DNA of 64,000 nt. It comes from Strobilurus pachycystidiatus. Lineage: Eukaryota; Basidiomycota; Agaricomycetes; Agaricales; Physalacriaceae. Both the position numbers and the translations under genes were made by a program. The notes below the pieces were generated by a model. The model ran no database searches. It was not told the DNA's origin and saw only the letters and a list, made by a program, of their open reading frames with translations. Shown in pieces: positions 23,501 through 34,815 of this stretch. Position 1 is the first letter of the stretch; every line of letters starts with the position of its first letter. Location: contig JAHLMK010000009.1 of NCBI GenBank assembly GCA_019915135.1, forward strand, positions 310,001-374,000, given 5' to 3'.

Positions 23501-23978
23501 TATCAGTGCTCCCGAGTTTCAAAACATGGTCAATCTGTGGTTACGCGTGGAGGGACGCACCCGCTTTGCCGTAGGAAAAGTTGCCCTGCCTGTGAGAGAT
23601 CGTCCGCCGCAGGTCCAAGTCTGGATGAAGTACGCTCGCAAATCATACCCGCCAATCACTAGAGCAGAACTGCGAGGATTCAGTGGATCATTCTGGAGCT
23701 GGTGGAAGAGGCTCCAGCCAGACTGGCGAGGAGTGGCGATGGTAGATGGGCCTTTGACGGAGGAATACCGTGTAGCAGCCAACGGTCGCTCGTGGGGTAT
23801 TCTGCAGGATGCACATGGGCGTAACGGGATGGCATCGATCGTGGCGTGTCTCTGCTGGTGGGGAAGACACCACACCCTGATTGGCAAGAGTGCTCCGGCG
23901 GGTCTGGCGGAGGAGTGGGCGGTGGCTATCGAGGATGTGTCGTATGTCTTGGAAGAGCTCTTGAGGGTTGTAGCGTAA
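20558..23978 (+). CDS. Large AT-hook protein of unknown function (island gene E)
   Basis: Starts MPKKPKKDDQ at 20558, followed by a short intron and SGTDTESDAESDDELPKLP. Further exons give FKKGWLKGAALQFAIDEHYD, a globular block (VHELLGIGHAAVRVPHAYQL, FRKKFLKSFKESGKPAKF, AAWNARKFHSADAKTQEKY), LTDIPFLLDPLLTSLSTML, and a long final exon ending at 23978. In that exon KRPRGRPRKEK is a classic AT-hook (minor-groove AT-DNA binding); a second basic cluster RRKRKKKD follows. A disordered Ser/Pro/Asp-rich middle contains short repeats (NEAENEAENKAYNKAYAYAY) and an Asp8 run. The C-terminal approx. 180 residues form a conserved-looking domain (FNPLDEKSWPDWVQTCYTHF; FSGSFWSWWKRLQPDWRG; GMASIVACLCWWGRHH; WAVAIEDVSYVLEELL) that I recall from an expanded Agaricomycete family without known function. 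Nuclear, DNA-associated role inferred. Confidence 0.72.
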
Positions 23979-24897
23979 GTTTCGGACGGACTTTTTTGTA
24001 CTGTACTTTGGCAGATCCTTTCTTGTGTCTTGTGTCTTGTGCTTGTGGTGATTGCGGTACTTTAGCTCTCTTGTACAGCTGCTTGTATGTACGTTTGGGG
24101 TATAAATATAAACAATGTGTAAGTCAGATGTGTTTGGTCTAGTCCTGTCAGGCTACCCTGGCAAATGCCTATTTGGCAAATGCAAGTTGACTTGTTGGCA
24201 AATGGCAAATTTGATTTGATTTGGCAAATTCACCTTATATCTGGCAAACTCACAAATAAAAGTCCAATTTGGCAAATACAATTTAGAAGTCAAATTTGCC
24301 AAATTTGACAAACACAACTCCGACTTTGATTTTCTGTCAAGTACAACTCAAGTTTGCCAAACAGAATATTTTTTATTCTGATCAATAAGATCTATCACTG
24401 GGGGCAATGACTGTGGCACACGCAAGTGTCTGCCAATACAGCTAATACTTGAGACAAAGTGTCTGTCATATTTGGCAGACAATAATACGCAAATACTCAA
24501 CACAAAGTATCTGTCATATTGGCAGACAATATGGCAGACACTCAACACAAAGTAACACACAAAGGCTCAATTGTCTGCTGTATTGACAAATACTGTACTA
24601 GTGTCACTCAACACAAAGTGACACACAAAAGCTCAATTGTCTGCCGTATTGACAGATACTGTACTGGTGTCTGCCCTGGTAGTTTCCCTTGATTTTGGTG
24701 CATCAAAGAGAGAGAGAAAAAATTGTTTGCCAAATAGAACTGTTCCTGACCCAAGCCAAGGAGTAATTTGGAAAATAAAGGAAATTCACTAATTTGCCTA
24801 ACTGAGCTGTCAGATCCTAGATGAGATTTACACCTGGCCACAGCCACTTCAATTGCAAAATGCCTATGAATCAGGGGACATGACTATTTGACAAAAA
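23979..24897. other. AT-rich region upstream of Plavaka transposase, with repeats
   Basis: No gene. 24150-24360 is filled with (t)tggcaaat(t) words in both orientations (at least ten). 24440-24670 carries caacacaaagt repeats (separate entry). This may be the subterminal repeat region of the transposon; I did not find a matching inverted end near 28 kb. Confidence 0.5.
24543..24674. repeat. 66-bp tandem duplication
   Basis: Copies start at 24543 and 24609 (caacacaaagt(a/g)acacacaa) and match closely over 66 bp, through ctcaattgtctg and tactgtact. A shorter related copy begins about 24499. Confidence 0.8.
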
Positions 24898-27800
24898 AGG
24901 TATTTATCGCCTGCAGCGCTGGGTCAGGCGGGCCCGGGACCGTCCACACAGCGTATTCGCATGCAGACTCTGCTTGGTGGCCGTGCCCGTTATCTCGATG
25001 ACGATGAGGACGACGAGTTATCGGAGCGTGTTTCTGATGAGCATGGAACGGCGGGGAAGATCCTTCGTATGTCGACCAACGTCCATGAGCAGTGGGCAGC
25101 GTTATTCGGCACCAATTTTACTCCCGATGTAGTCATGGATGGTAGCGGTGCCCCGGACCTCACAGATCTGGAGTGGTACAAGCCGTTTGCCTCCGCCTTA
25201 GACTGGCAAATTGCACAGTGGATGGTCAATCAAGGCATAGGCCACAATGCCTTCAACGAACTCTTGAGTATTCCGGGTGTAAGTTTCATATCTCATTGTC
25301 AGTGCTTTTCGCTCATTTTACCCTTTTCAGGTGCGAGAAAAGCTTGGTCTGTCATACAGCACTACACGCGGCCTTCACAAGATTGTGGATTCTTTACCTC
25401 GTCGCGCTGGCAACTGGAAGGTCAAACATCTCTCTTTCCCCGATTTTCCCGATGAACAATTCACCCTCCGTCATCGGGACATTCTCGAGTCCATTCGCTC
25501 CCTCTGGGGTGATCCCGAACTAGCAAGCCATCTTGTTTACAAGCCAAGTACCCTCTTCAGCAACAAGGAGCGCGACCGACGTCTGTACAATGAAATGTGG
25601 ACCGCCAAATGGTGGCACTTTATCCAGGTAATTGATTCCCTCTTATTTGTTGATTTTGCCAACTCACACAACTATCAGGATAAGCTTCCAATAGGTCACA
25701 CTGTTGCACCTCTGATAGTATCGACCGACAAGACCCAGCTCACTCAATTCTCGGGCAGTCGCCAGGCGTACCCTGTCTATCTCACTCTTGGAAACATTCC
25801 CAGCCATCTGCGACGCAAGCCATCCCAGCTAGCTTGTATTCTCGTTGGATACCTCCCCATCGAGAAGCTCAACAAGGGGAACATCTCCAAGGCTGCCATG
25901 CGTTCTCGATATCAGCGCCTCTTCCACGCTGCGATGACTGAGATCTTCTCACCCCTTATCGAGGCGGGAAAAACTGGCGTGGAGATGACGAGTGGCGACG
26001 GGGCTGTTCGCATGGTGCACCCCATCTTGGCGAGTTATGTTGCCGACTATCCTGAACAATGTCTTGTGACTTGTGCAAAGTACGGCTCCTGTCCCAAGTG
26101 CCAGTGTGACCCAGCAGAGATGGGCGATGATACGGAATGGGCACTGCGAACGCCCATGTGGACGCTTGGGGTGATGTCTGATGCCGACGAGACGACGACC
26201 TCCAGGACGACTTATTTCGAGACGTGCATGTCTCAGAACGTGTCTGGACATGTTCCGAAGCCTTTTTGGGCTGATCTTCCCCACACGAACATCCATCTCA
26301 GCACGACGCCAGATGTTCTCCATCAGCTATATCAGGGAGTTCTCAAACATCTCATTGATTGGTGTCAAACTCTCTTGACGGAGGAGGAGATGGACCGACG
26401 CATTCGATGTCTGCCCCCAGGTTTGGGTCTCCGTCACTTCAAAAATGGAATCAGCGCTCTCTCGCAGGTCAGCGGCGCAGAGCGGAAGAATATGGGGAAG
26501 ATCCTCCTTGCCTGCCTCGTTGGTTCAGATATTCCTGAACGTGGTGTCATTGCTTGTCGCGCTATCCTTGATTTCATCTACCTTGCTCAATATTCTACAC
26601 ATGAGGAGGATACACTTGGCTACATGGACAAGGCTCTTGATGAGTGGCATGCCAACAAGGATTATTTCATTGATGTGAGTAGTTCTCTCCTTGTTTTGTA
26701 TTATCTGATCTAATATTGAGCAGGTCGGCCTTCGTGAAAACTTCAACATTCCCAAAATACACTCACTTCGCCATTATGTCACCTCCATTCGTCTATTTGG
26801 AGCTACCAACAACTTCAATACTGAGATGTTTGAGCGTCTTCACATCGACTTCTCCAAAAAAGGCTGGCGGGCCTCGAACAAGCGGGACGAGTATCCACAA
26901 ATGACGACCTGGGTTCTTCGCAAGGAGAATATCCATGCCTTTGCTCGATATACCGTTTGGGTCCAAAAGCAGGCTGGTGAGTCATTGTGGCGATGCTGTC
27001 TAAGTTATCGACTGACATAAGTTCACAGTATCAAGATATGTCTCCTCCGCATCCCCTGAGCCTCCTGATATTCCACCATGTCCTGCTGAAGGTGTACCCT
27101 CTGCTCTAGTGTCACCTGTTGCGCACAGTGGACGTGTTCAGAAAGTCTCTCTTCCAAAACACCCAAGCATCCCCAACAAACTCCTGACCCGTATTGCAAA
27201 ACAACATCGTATTCCCTACTTCACCCCTCACCTCCTTGCCTATCTTATTGCTCTGGGTCGAGATAAATTGGGTGCAGCGGCTCAGGAATATCCTGCTCTA
27301 CCATTTATGGGCGTTGACGTTTATTATTCATTCAAGTTTGGACGAGAGGGAATCACAGATGACTTTGAAGTTCGGGATGTGGTCAAAGCAACTCCACTGG
27401 ACGGTGGGCGATTTGACACTGTCATTGTTCTTACCGGCGATGATGCTGAGAACGTGGGCCTTCAAGGTAATTGATCTCTTTCATGTATTCATTGTTCAAT
27501 CACTCACTGTTGATTAGGTACTCGTGTCGGCCGTGTTCATGTCATCTTCAAACTTCCTGCAAAGATGACATTACATGGTGTTGCCTTGAACACTCCCGAA
27601 CATTGGCCACGATATCCATTAGCATATATTGAGTGGTATACCAAGCCCTCTTTGACTGCTAAGGCTGCTCGCACTCATCGCTTACCTTCCCTCGCCAAAG
27701 CCTACTTGCCAGATCACATCAAAAGGCAATGGTCCATTATTCCTTTGATCAATATTCGTCAAAGTGCCCACCTGACACCAAATTGGGTGAAGTGTTCGCC

Positions 27801-27912
27801 AGATCAGTGGGACATTCCTATCTCAAAGAGCTCAGTATTAGATACCTGTGACGAATTTTTACTTAATAATTGGCTTAGTATATATACTTATCAAACTATT
27901 TATCTAGCTTAG
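24898..27912 (+). CDS. Plavaka-type transposase, N-terminus missing
   Basis: Exons join in frame with 50-nt introns: the first readable piece has GPGPSTQRIRMQTLLGGRA near 24940, then WYKPFASALDWQIAQWMV, REKLGLSYSTTRGLHKIVDS, IGHTVAPLIVSTDKTQLTQF, RQAYPVYLTLGNIPSHLRRK, SGDGAVRMVHPILASYVADY (an acidic core position), a Cys pair SCPKCQC, STTPDVLHQLYQGVLKHLID, GLRHFKNGISALSQVSGAER and IHSLRHYVTSIRLFGATNNF...ERLHIDFSKKGWRASNKRDE, ending at 27912. These are characteristic blocks of the Plavaka (CACTA-related, DDE) transposases of basidiomycetes, in the right order and without stops. The usual N-terminal zinc finger is absent: upstream sequence is AT-rich noncoding DNA, so the gene is either 5'-truncated or has a distant first exon. 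Start coordinate marks where homology begins, not a proven ATG (first Met 24961). Confidence 0.85.
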
Positions 27913-28306
27913 ATAGAATTACATAGAAACTGATTGATAGTACTTTGAAGTAGTTTTTATTCAATTCGATATATTAAGTTGATTAGAAATACTTACAAGT
28001 CATTGCATGAGAGACATAAGCTTGAAGGTAACACATAGCAACTGAAGATATATGTTTTGTTGCTATTAAACTGCAAGTATTTGTATACAACTTGCAGCGT
28101 CTTCAAGCTATTGCATAGCTGCTATCATCTTGTAGTTACTTTGTAACACTTTTGGGGCTTGAGGGTACTTTGACAGCTTTATAGCAGATGCGACTAATCT
28201 ATCAGCTTTGAGTCAACTTAAGATAATAGGGCGTTTCCTGATGTATTGAATCCCGGGGGAAAGACAACGGTTCTCTGAAGAACTACTCTACTGACTACTG
28301 ACTCTT
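27913..28306. other. AT-rich 3' flank of Plavaka gene
   Basis: No gene. Rich in acttg(c/t)a and cttcaag words; presumably the 3' noncoding/terminal part of the transposon. Ends not identified. Confidence 0.4.
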
Positions 28307-31300
28307 TTATACAGTTCCCGACGCCCGACGCCCGATGGGCGCGGGTGCGCCCCTCTGACTCATTCCCGAGTCATCGCACGAGTCATCGCGCCATCCCGCC
28401 CGTGATTGGTCGGGAGCGCGCCCTATCCCGCCCGATCCCGCTTTCCCGTCGGCCGAGCTCCGCCACCATGTGCTACCGTCGGACGGCCGTCGGATAGATC
28501 CCGACGATGGGCGTGATACCGTTGCTCCCGCCCGCGCAGGCGTCGCCTTCGATCGGCTAGGCGTCGGTGGCGCAGTCAAGTCATGACAGCCTGGTACAAG
28601 AACCTCGCGGATCTCAATCACAGTACGCGTTGCGGTGAGATGAATACCATCAAGGAACGAGAGACGTGAACTCTCCGCCAATACTCCTCGAGCGACAACT
28701 TTTGCATTGTCATCACTGAGTAATAGCACGGCTGTTCCGGGTGACGTAGTCGGAGAGATAGATGTTGGACGCGGGGTTTTGTTGATTTTGTGGAAGAGAC
28801 AGAGTGAAGCATATGCATCGCAGGCTGCATACTGAATCTGAGCGGCCGTCAAATCGTCATCAGACCAGTTACTACTGATGCGTTCAGCACGGTTTTTTGG
28901 GAGACATTTTCTCAGAATGTGTGCAGTGAGATCGGCAAGAGAGAGAGTAGCCTTGGTGACTAGAAAGCGCTCTTTAGCAAATGTAGCCAAGTCCAACCCA
29001 CCACAAAATGAGTGTGGGGGTTCCCCCGCAGCAATCTCAAGTTGTCGAAGGTCGCCAGCGACAAGACGGCCAGCCTTGATGATGCGATCATTTCGCAGAA
29101 AGTCAAGCAACTCTCTTGGAAGCTGCTGCTGCGCAAGAAGCTCGCCAATCTGGAAAACATAATCAGTCAAGTCGTGCTTCACAAGCATGAAGAATTTACC
29201 TTCAGAATGAAGATATCAGTTTTATAGGCAATCTGGACTACCGCAGGTGGACCCCGACTGAGAACTCTACCGTTCTGACCAGTGTTGACATTCCATTCAG
29301 AGTCAAATCCTACAACGATGTAACCCCGCTGCGGGACAGTCTCCATGATAGCACGTAGGGTATTGCGCATTTCAGTAACGGAATCGAGGACCTTTGGCGT
29401 ATGGACAGATGAGGGAATGGTGAAGATGGGAAGGTTTGAGTGTTTCTCAACGGCGGTGACGTCTTCCAGAAGGGACTGGAAGATCTCCTCGAGCATTCCC
29501 TTGTCGGCCATGTTGTCGGTGTAAAAGAGCTGTGGCTGTTCGTGTCCATAAAGCGTCAAGTCCTCGGACATTTTCTTGAGAGCGTCACGGAACTGTGCAT
29601 GAGACTTTGTGGCTACAAATACACAGACACGAATTTCTCCGCGGTCGTTTGTCACGGTCAACAGAGCAGTGAAAATTGCGACGCCGTTGACTTTGAACAG
29701 GTGTTTGACAAGCTGTTAGACAGATAAGCATGATTGTCGAGCCAGTTTTGATAACTTACCTTGTGACTGTGATCGATAGCATTGACGCGCCCAGGCAGCA
29801 TCGCAGTATGCTGATTGAAGGCGTCGCGGTATGACTCAATGAAGTTGTCGTAGACATCACGAAACCATTGCCCGGACGGGACGTAACCATGAAAGCCTGC
29901 GTCAGAGCGGTCGTCAAAAGAGGGAAATGGCTCATATGTACAGCCCGAAACATCCTTCCGACTGTAGATGCTGTGAAGATACTGAAGCTTGATCTCGTCA
30001 TATCGTCGCAGATGCTGCATGCGAAACAGCTCAGCCACCTCGTGAGCACCCATACCGTGCTGGATACATGAACGAACAACACCAAATGCACGGTGAGAGA
30101 TAGCGCGTCGATGGGTCAAGCGTGCCGGAAACTCGGAGGCTAGAGCACGCGGAAGTTGCTTGAGGATATCTCGACTCCAGCTGCGATACCGTTTTCCGCA
30201 TCCGCCTCGATGACGCCTGCAGGCATACGAGTACCCAATGATCCAGAAGCACTCATCAACGTCAACGACTCGGCGTGGATGCTTCACAATGTAGTCCCGA
30301 TGTAAAACTCGTGAGCACTGTGGATTTGGGCAAGCTATGCCCGTACCACCCAAAAGCGCCTCGGGATCCCAGAGAAAGAAGAGTGGTTCGAAGAGATCAG
30401 TGGGATGGGGATTGGATTTATGCAGAATGTGGAAGGGAGGAAGTCGGGGGAAGAAGAAAGAGCGCTGTTGGTAGACGCGCGACTGGTTCGGCGCACGAGC
30501 GCGGTCGGCATCGAGCTGCGCAACATGTCTATCAAAGATTGTCTGGAACCAGGGAGCAAAAGCCCGCTTCCTGGTCTTCTTCGTCGATCCCATGTCGTTG
30601 TCTTCATCCTCGTCATCAGAGTCATCGTCACTCTCGCCGCCGCTGCCATCCCCTCCTTCATCGTCCTGTCCGATACCCTCTGCGGCAAGCGAAGCAAGTG
30701 CTTCTGCATCGTCAACATCCACGATAGATTGGAGGACATCAGCGAAGGCATCCTCCGATGGGCGTTCGAGAAGTCCAGGTTCCGACGTTGCATCCTCCAA
30801 TTCAGCAAGCGCGCGGACAGCGTTGAGCGTATGGGGTCGTGGGGCAGAGCTGGAAGACATCACTGAGGCGGGACCTGCAGACGAGGAGTCTAGGGGGGTG
30901 GACATAGCATTGAACGAGTGGGATCGCGACGCGGAACTGGGGGAGGCAGGATCTACACCTTGCGAGGTCGAGGTGTCTAATGAGGTGGAATGGGTTCCGG
31001 GGACTGCTGGTGGGTTTGAAGTGGAGGAAGGAGGCTGTCTTGAGGTCAAGGCAGGTACTCCCGGGGCATGCTACATTATGTTAAGTTTTCAGAATGTCAG
31101 AGAAGGCTTTGACACACACCAGTCCAATAATAGGTCGCATCGGACCTCCTCGCGCTGCCTGTTCATCGCGTGCCGCTTGCTTTGCCCGCTGACGCGAGCC
31201 GGTGCCCGGCGGTCTGCCTAGAGCACGAGGAGATGGTGCCGGTGTCGGTGTCGATGCTACTTGCTTGGATGATTTATTTTTTGAACCTTTAGGACGTCCT

Positions 31301-31410
31301 CGACCACGCTTGACTGAGCTGATGATATTTGGGGTGGGCTGTAGGCCTTGATCTGGCTGAGATGGCTCTTCCGTGGGGGGCTCCCAGAGCTCAAAGACAA
31401 TTTCAGACAT
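28307..31410 (-). CDS. Zinc-binding/DDE-like protein fused to WRN-type 3'-5' exonuclease
   Basis: Four or five exons. The N-terminus (start 31410; an upstream in-frame Met at 31497 is possible) carries an AT-hook, VKRGRGRPKGSKNK. After an acidic linker comes a Cys region (CPNPQC; YACRRHRGGC) with KHPRRVVDVDECFWIIGYSY and a helical block (AISHRAFGVVRSCIQHGMGA). Next is an RNase H/DDE-like stretch: NAIDHSHK joined by splicing to LVKHLFKVNGVAIFTALLTV and PQLFYTDNMADKGMLEEIF. The C-terminal part is a DEDDy exonuclease: motif I VVGFDSEWNV, motif II KAGRLVAGDLRQLE, motif III QIQYAACDAYASL, all with expected acidic residues and the YxxxD tyrosine. The family probably acts on DNA in transposition; a DDE role for the middle is inferred. 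The C-terminal approx. 110 residues are Ser/Arg/Gly-rich and look unrelated to the rest (see findings). The neighbour is a Plavaka transposase facing it tail to tail. Confidence 0.8.
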
Positions 31411-31656
31411 GAGATGCGAGCGGGAGCGGTAAATTGATGCGACGCGACGTGAACGCGGCCGTGCACGCGAAGCTGATTGATTGATGATAGTTGTCAAAGA
31501 GAACGAGACTCGGACAGGAACACGAGGATACGCCGCCGGCAGAATAATATTACATAATCGAAACGCTATTGGTATCGCTATCGGACCACGCTATCAGTAT
31601 CGAGCCGTAAATACTCTGTCTTTGTTGTACACGGCGGAAAAAGAAGCAATGAAGAA
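31411..31656. other. Gap between exonuclease-fusion gene and oxoamine synthase
   Basis: Contains the alternative upstream start (31497) of the fusion gene and a TATCAG-rich stretch near 31565-31605. Nothing else seen. Confidence 0.3.
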
Positions 31657-33240
31657 CTACACTATCACAGCCCCTTGTCCTTCCTTGAGGTTGCTACTCT
31701 CAATCTTGGTCTTTATGATCTCCGAGTCGTCTTTGACTCTCCTGTTCTGCTCGCCCTTCACCCAGAGCCCGACAATGCTCACAAGATCATCGACTTCCTT
31801 GATCGTGTTGCTGGCCTGGAGCGCCAATCTGACACGCTCAGTACCAACAGGAACAACAGGAAACACCGCGTGCCGCGTCTTGAGACCGCGCCTTGTCAAA
31901 CACTCTGCAAGGCCGGCAGCGTTGGAGGAAAAAATGGGCAAGATCGGCGAGAGATAACCGGCGACCGATGCATGTTCTCCAACCGGTATGTTGGCTATGT
32001 CTTTATCCATGCCGCGGAATATGCTTGCAAATCCTCTGCGAGCATGGGCGATGAGGACTTGCTCCCTTGCGATGAGCTACATGTTTGGTCAGTAGTTGGT
32101 CGCATATAGTCAAGTTGAACTAACCTCTTTTCCTGTCTCACTTTTCATGTAGTCAAGAACGCATTCGATATTCAACATGTTGTAGCGAGGCGCTGCCGTC
32201 GTAAAGATGAATGACCGGCAAGCGTAGATCAGGTAATGGCGCATCAGCGGCGGGCACACCAGGACAGCTGATGTCAGGTTAACATATGGCTCGGTCAAAG
32301 CGGAATACACGACCAACCTCCGGAGCACCCCCAGGCCTTTCCGAACGTATGGAGGCGGATGAGAACTCTGCCTTCTAGGCCTAGATGACATGTCATACCC
32401 CTCCCGTGCTCGCCGATCACTCCAGTGGAATGGGCCTCGTCAGCATAAACGTATCCGGTACCTGGCGGAAGAATTTCCTCCACCGCGGTACAGATGTCCT
32501 TCAGGGGCGCGAAGTCTCCATCCATACTATACAAGGAGTCGACAAGCACGAATACGCTGGACTTGCCGTCGCGTATGGATGGGACACTGGACACGATCTC
32601 CTGCAGCTTTGCGCGCAGGTCTGGGACGGAGTTGTGCTTGAAAGCATAGAGTGCTTGGCGCGCTTTTGACATGCGCATCCCATCACGCATTGACGCGTGC
32701 ACGTATTCGTCGTAAATGATCACGTCGCCTGCTTGTGGCTATTGTCGTGGTCATCAGCCAGAGCTTCTATTTACCAGAAGGGCTCACCAATGTACTCCAT
32801 AGGCCGTGATCTTTTGAGTACGCGTAAGTTTGATAGTATGCAACGTGAGCAGGTCAATGACACTTACTAGCATCCAGACCAGAGTTGAAAAAGAGTGCTG
32901 ATGGCCCGTTGAAGAACTTGGCAAGGAGCTCTTCCAGTCGAACGTGGTCCGTGGTATTGCCACCACCGTGTCTCTACAATGTCAGTTGGATGATCAGCGA
33001 TTTCAATAGTACAAGTAGAGACACACTCACCGCTGCTCGCGACCCCAGGATGAGCTCGTGTTGTGCGAGTCGGTCGAGGAATATCTGTCGGAGCTCTGAA
33101 TTGGTCGTCAGAGCCATATAATCGTTCGACGTGAAGCTTGGGCCATCGACATCAGGAATCTTCAGATCGGGCGTAGGAAGGTTGAACTTCTTGAAACAGT
33201 CAATATGCTGTTGCATTGCCTGCTCCAGAACGGTAGTCAT
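31657..33240 (-). CDS. PLP-dependent alpha-oxoamine synthase (AONS/SPT-like, class II aminotransferase fold)
   Basis: Starts MTTVLEQAMQQHIDCFKKFN at 33240. Six or so exons give SFTSNDYMALTTNSELRQIF, LGSRAA-RHGGGNTTDHVRLE, FFNGPSALFFNSGLDAN, then a 23-nt exon (32789-32811), PQAGDVIIYDEYVHASMRDG, VFVLVDSLYSMDGDFAPL, YVYADEAHSTGVIGEHGRG (cofactor-ring Asp), HTFGKAWGCSGA (Schiff-base Lys) and FTTAAPRYNML; the stop is at 31657. The motif order is diagnostic of 8-amino-7-oxononanoate synthase, 5-aminolevulinate synthase and serine palmitoyltransferase relatives, which condense an amino acid with an acyl-CoA or acyl-ACP releasing CO2. Substrate cannot be told; BioF-like or a FUM8-like polyketide-linked enzyme are both possible. 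The protein looks complete and functional. Confidence 0.88.
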
Positions 33241-34815
33241 CCTGAGATATGACCAGTGGTGGGTGGGGAGGTTCTACAGTATTCGCGCTAAGTGCTTAGG
33301 GCTGGAGTTTGAGTGGTATCCGGCGGACAAGGGAGCAATCCAGGACAGGACTGCGACCTTATAAACGATACACCGCCATTCATCGGTATGCCAATTTCTC
33401 CAGTCTGTATCAGTCCATTCACTGCTTTTCAGACATAGGGTATCAAGCCGCCGACTCGCGCCTTTACTAGACTCCTTCATCATCATTCAAGTGAATGTAA
33501 AGGAATTGAAGTGTATTAGTAGAAATTTCCGTCGCTGCCTGACCTGTTGGTTTCAGGCATGGATTGTGTGTGGCAGGTTTCGACGCCGAGCAGTTAATAA
33601 TATACTCACATATGCCATTCATAGATGAGACAGATATAGACTGGTGGCGTGCGATGAGCGCCACGCAATACACTGTACTTACTGGCTGTTATGGACCGGG
33701 CATGTTCCCGCGTGAGACAACTACTACTACGTCTACCTGACGTCTACCCGCAATTTCTTTTTCCGCGACATATGCGCGCCCAATTTACATGGTGTTTTAT
33801 CAAGCAATGGCGTAGTAGTATTATAATAGCCAAGTGGTCCCACACGGAAAGGTCTGCACATGTCCAGGCTAGGATGCCCGCTCGGCTGGAGGACCGCCCT
33901 CGTGCACATACAGCTCCAGCCAATTCCGAGTAGTCTGGAAAGCCGTACAAGCTGCCCGAACTGCTGCCTTCGCTGCTATCATACGAAGCGTATAGCTCCA
34001 TCATACAGTCCAACGTGAACAGCAAGTCAGATGTGCTGTTGGTGCAAGAAAGAATCCCGCCAACAGCGCAAGAGGCTTCACGTTGACTTGAAGTAGAAAT
34101 GAAACACCTAGTAAATGCCGCAGCTTTTCACGCTCACCTGAGATTGTGCTGAGCAAAAATAGTTCCGCCGCTCGTAACGGGCAGCCCGTTGTGTGTGCTG
34201 GGTCGCAAGCTGACGCTGTCGTTGATCCGATCACGGGTTTCCCGGAGTATACGGTCAAGCAAAAGTCGGATGCCGCGCTTCAATAGCCAATATTTTAGTA
34301 CGCATCAAGCAAAGCCCTCATCAACGGCTCACCGTGCCCGCGCCCAGAAAACAAAATCACGGCACTCCAGAGCCCTCTCATGCTCGCCAGTGATGTGAAG
34401 CATAGCGCGTACATGGCCACACGGATGTCGTTTCCAGCGGAGCTCCAAGGTTGATTGGTCCGACTGCCACGTACCGTGAACCGGGCAAAACTCGACGACT
34501 GACCGGCAACTACTCGCTAGCGGTCACATTTGCTCTGACTGTCACTGCAAAGACTGGCATGCGTGCAACGGCGAGGCGAGGTGCTCCTGCGTCCGGCTGG
34601 GCTCGAGGACGAGAGGAAGAAAGCACTGTTGATTCCCGATCACATGGTCGCTCATCCACAATCATACCGTTACGGTTTCATATCGACATACGTTTCCTCG
34701 TATGACGCGAGTATGTGTGTGCATGCCCGAGTGTGGGTGTGCGCCCACGGGTGTGGGGGTGCGCGCTTCCACCTGATGTTCTTGTGGTCAAAGTTGTACA
34801 TACTCGGTGCAACAC
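33241..34815. other. Gene-free stretch with eroded coding traces and a repeat shared with 61 kb
   Basis: No intact gene. Segments about 34240-34470, 34540-34610 and 34715-34805 each match, with many substitutions, parts of the insertion at 60.5-63.1 kb (see findings). Short open frames on the minus strand (for example around 34000-34250) are broken by stops and may be remnants of a gene; I cannot name it. Confidence 0.5.

Noticed and set aside
34000..34260. Minus-strand frames resembling a broken metabolic gene
   Set aside because: Stops and no identifiable motif; could not name a family.
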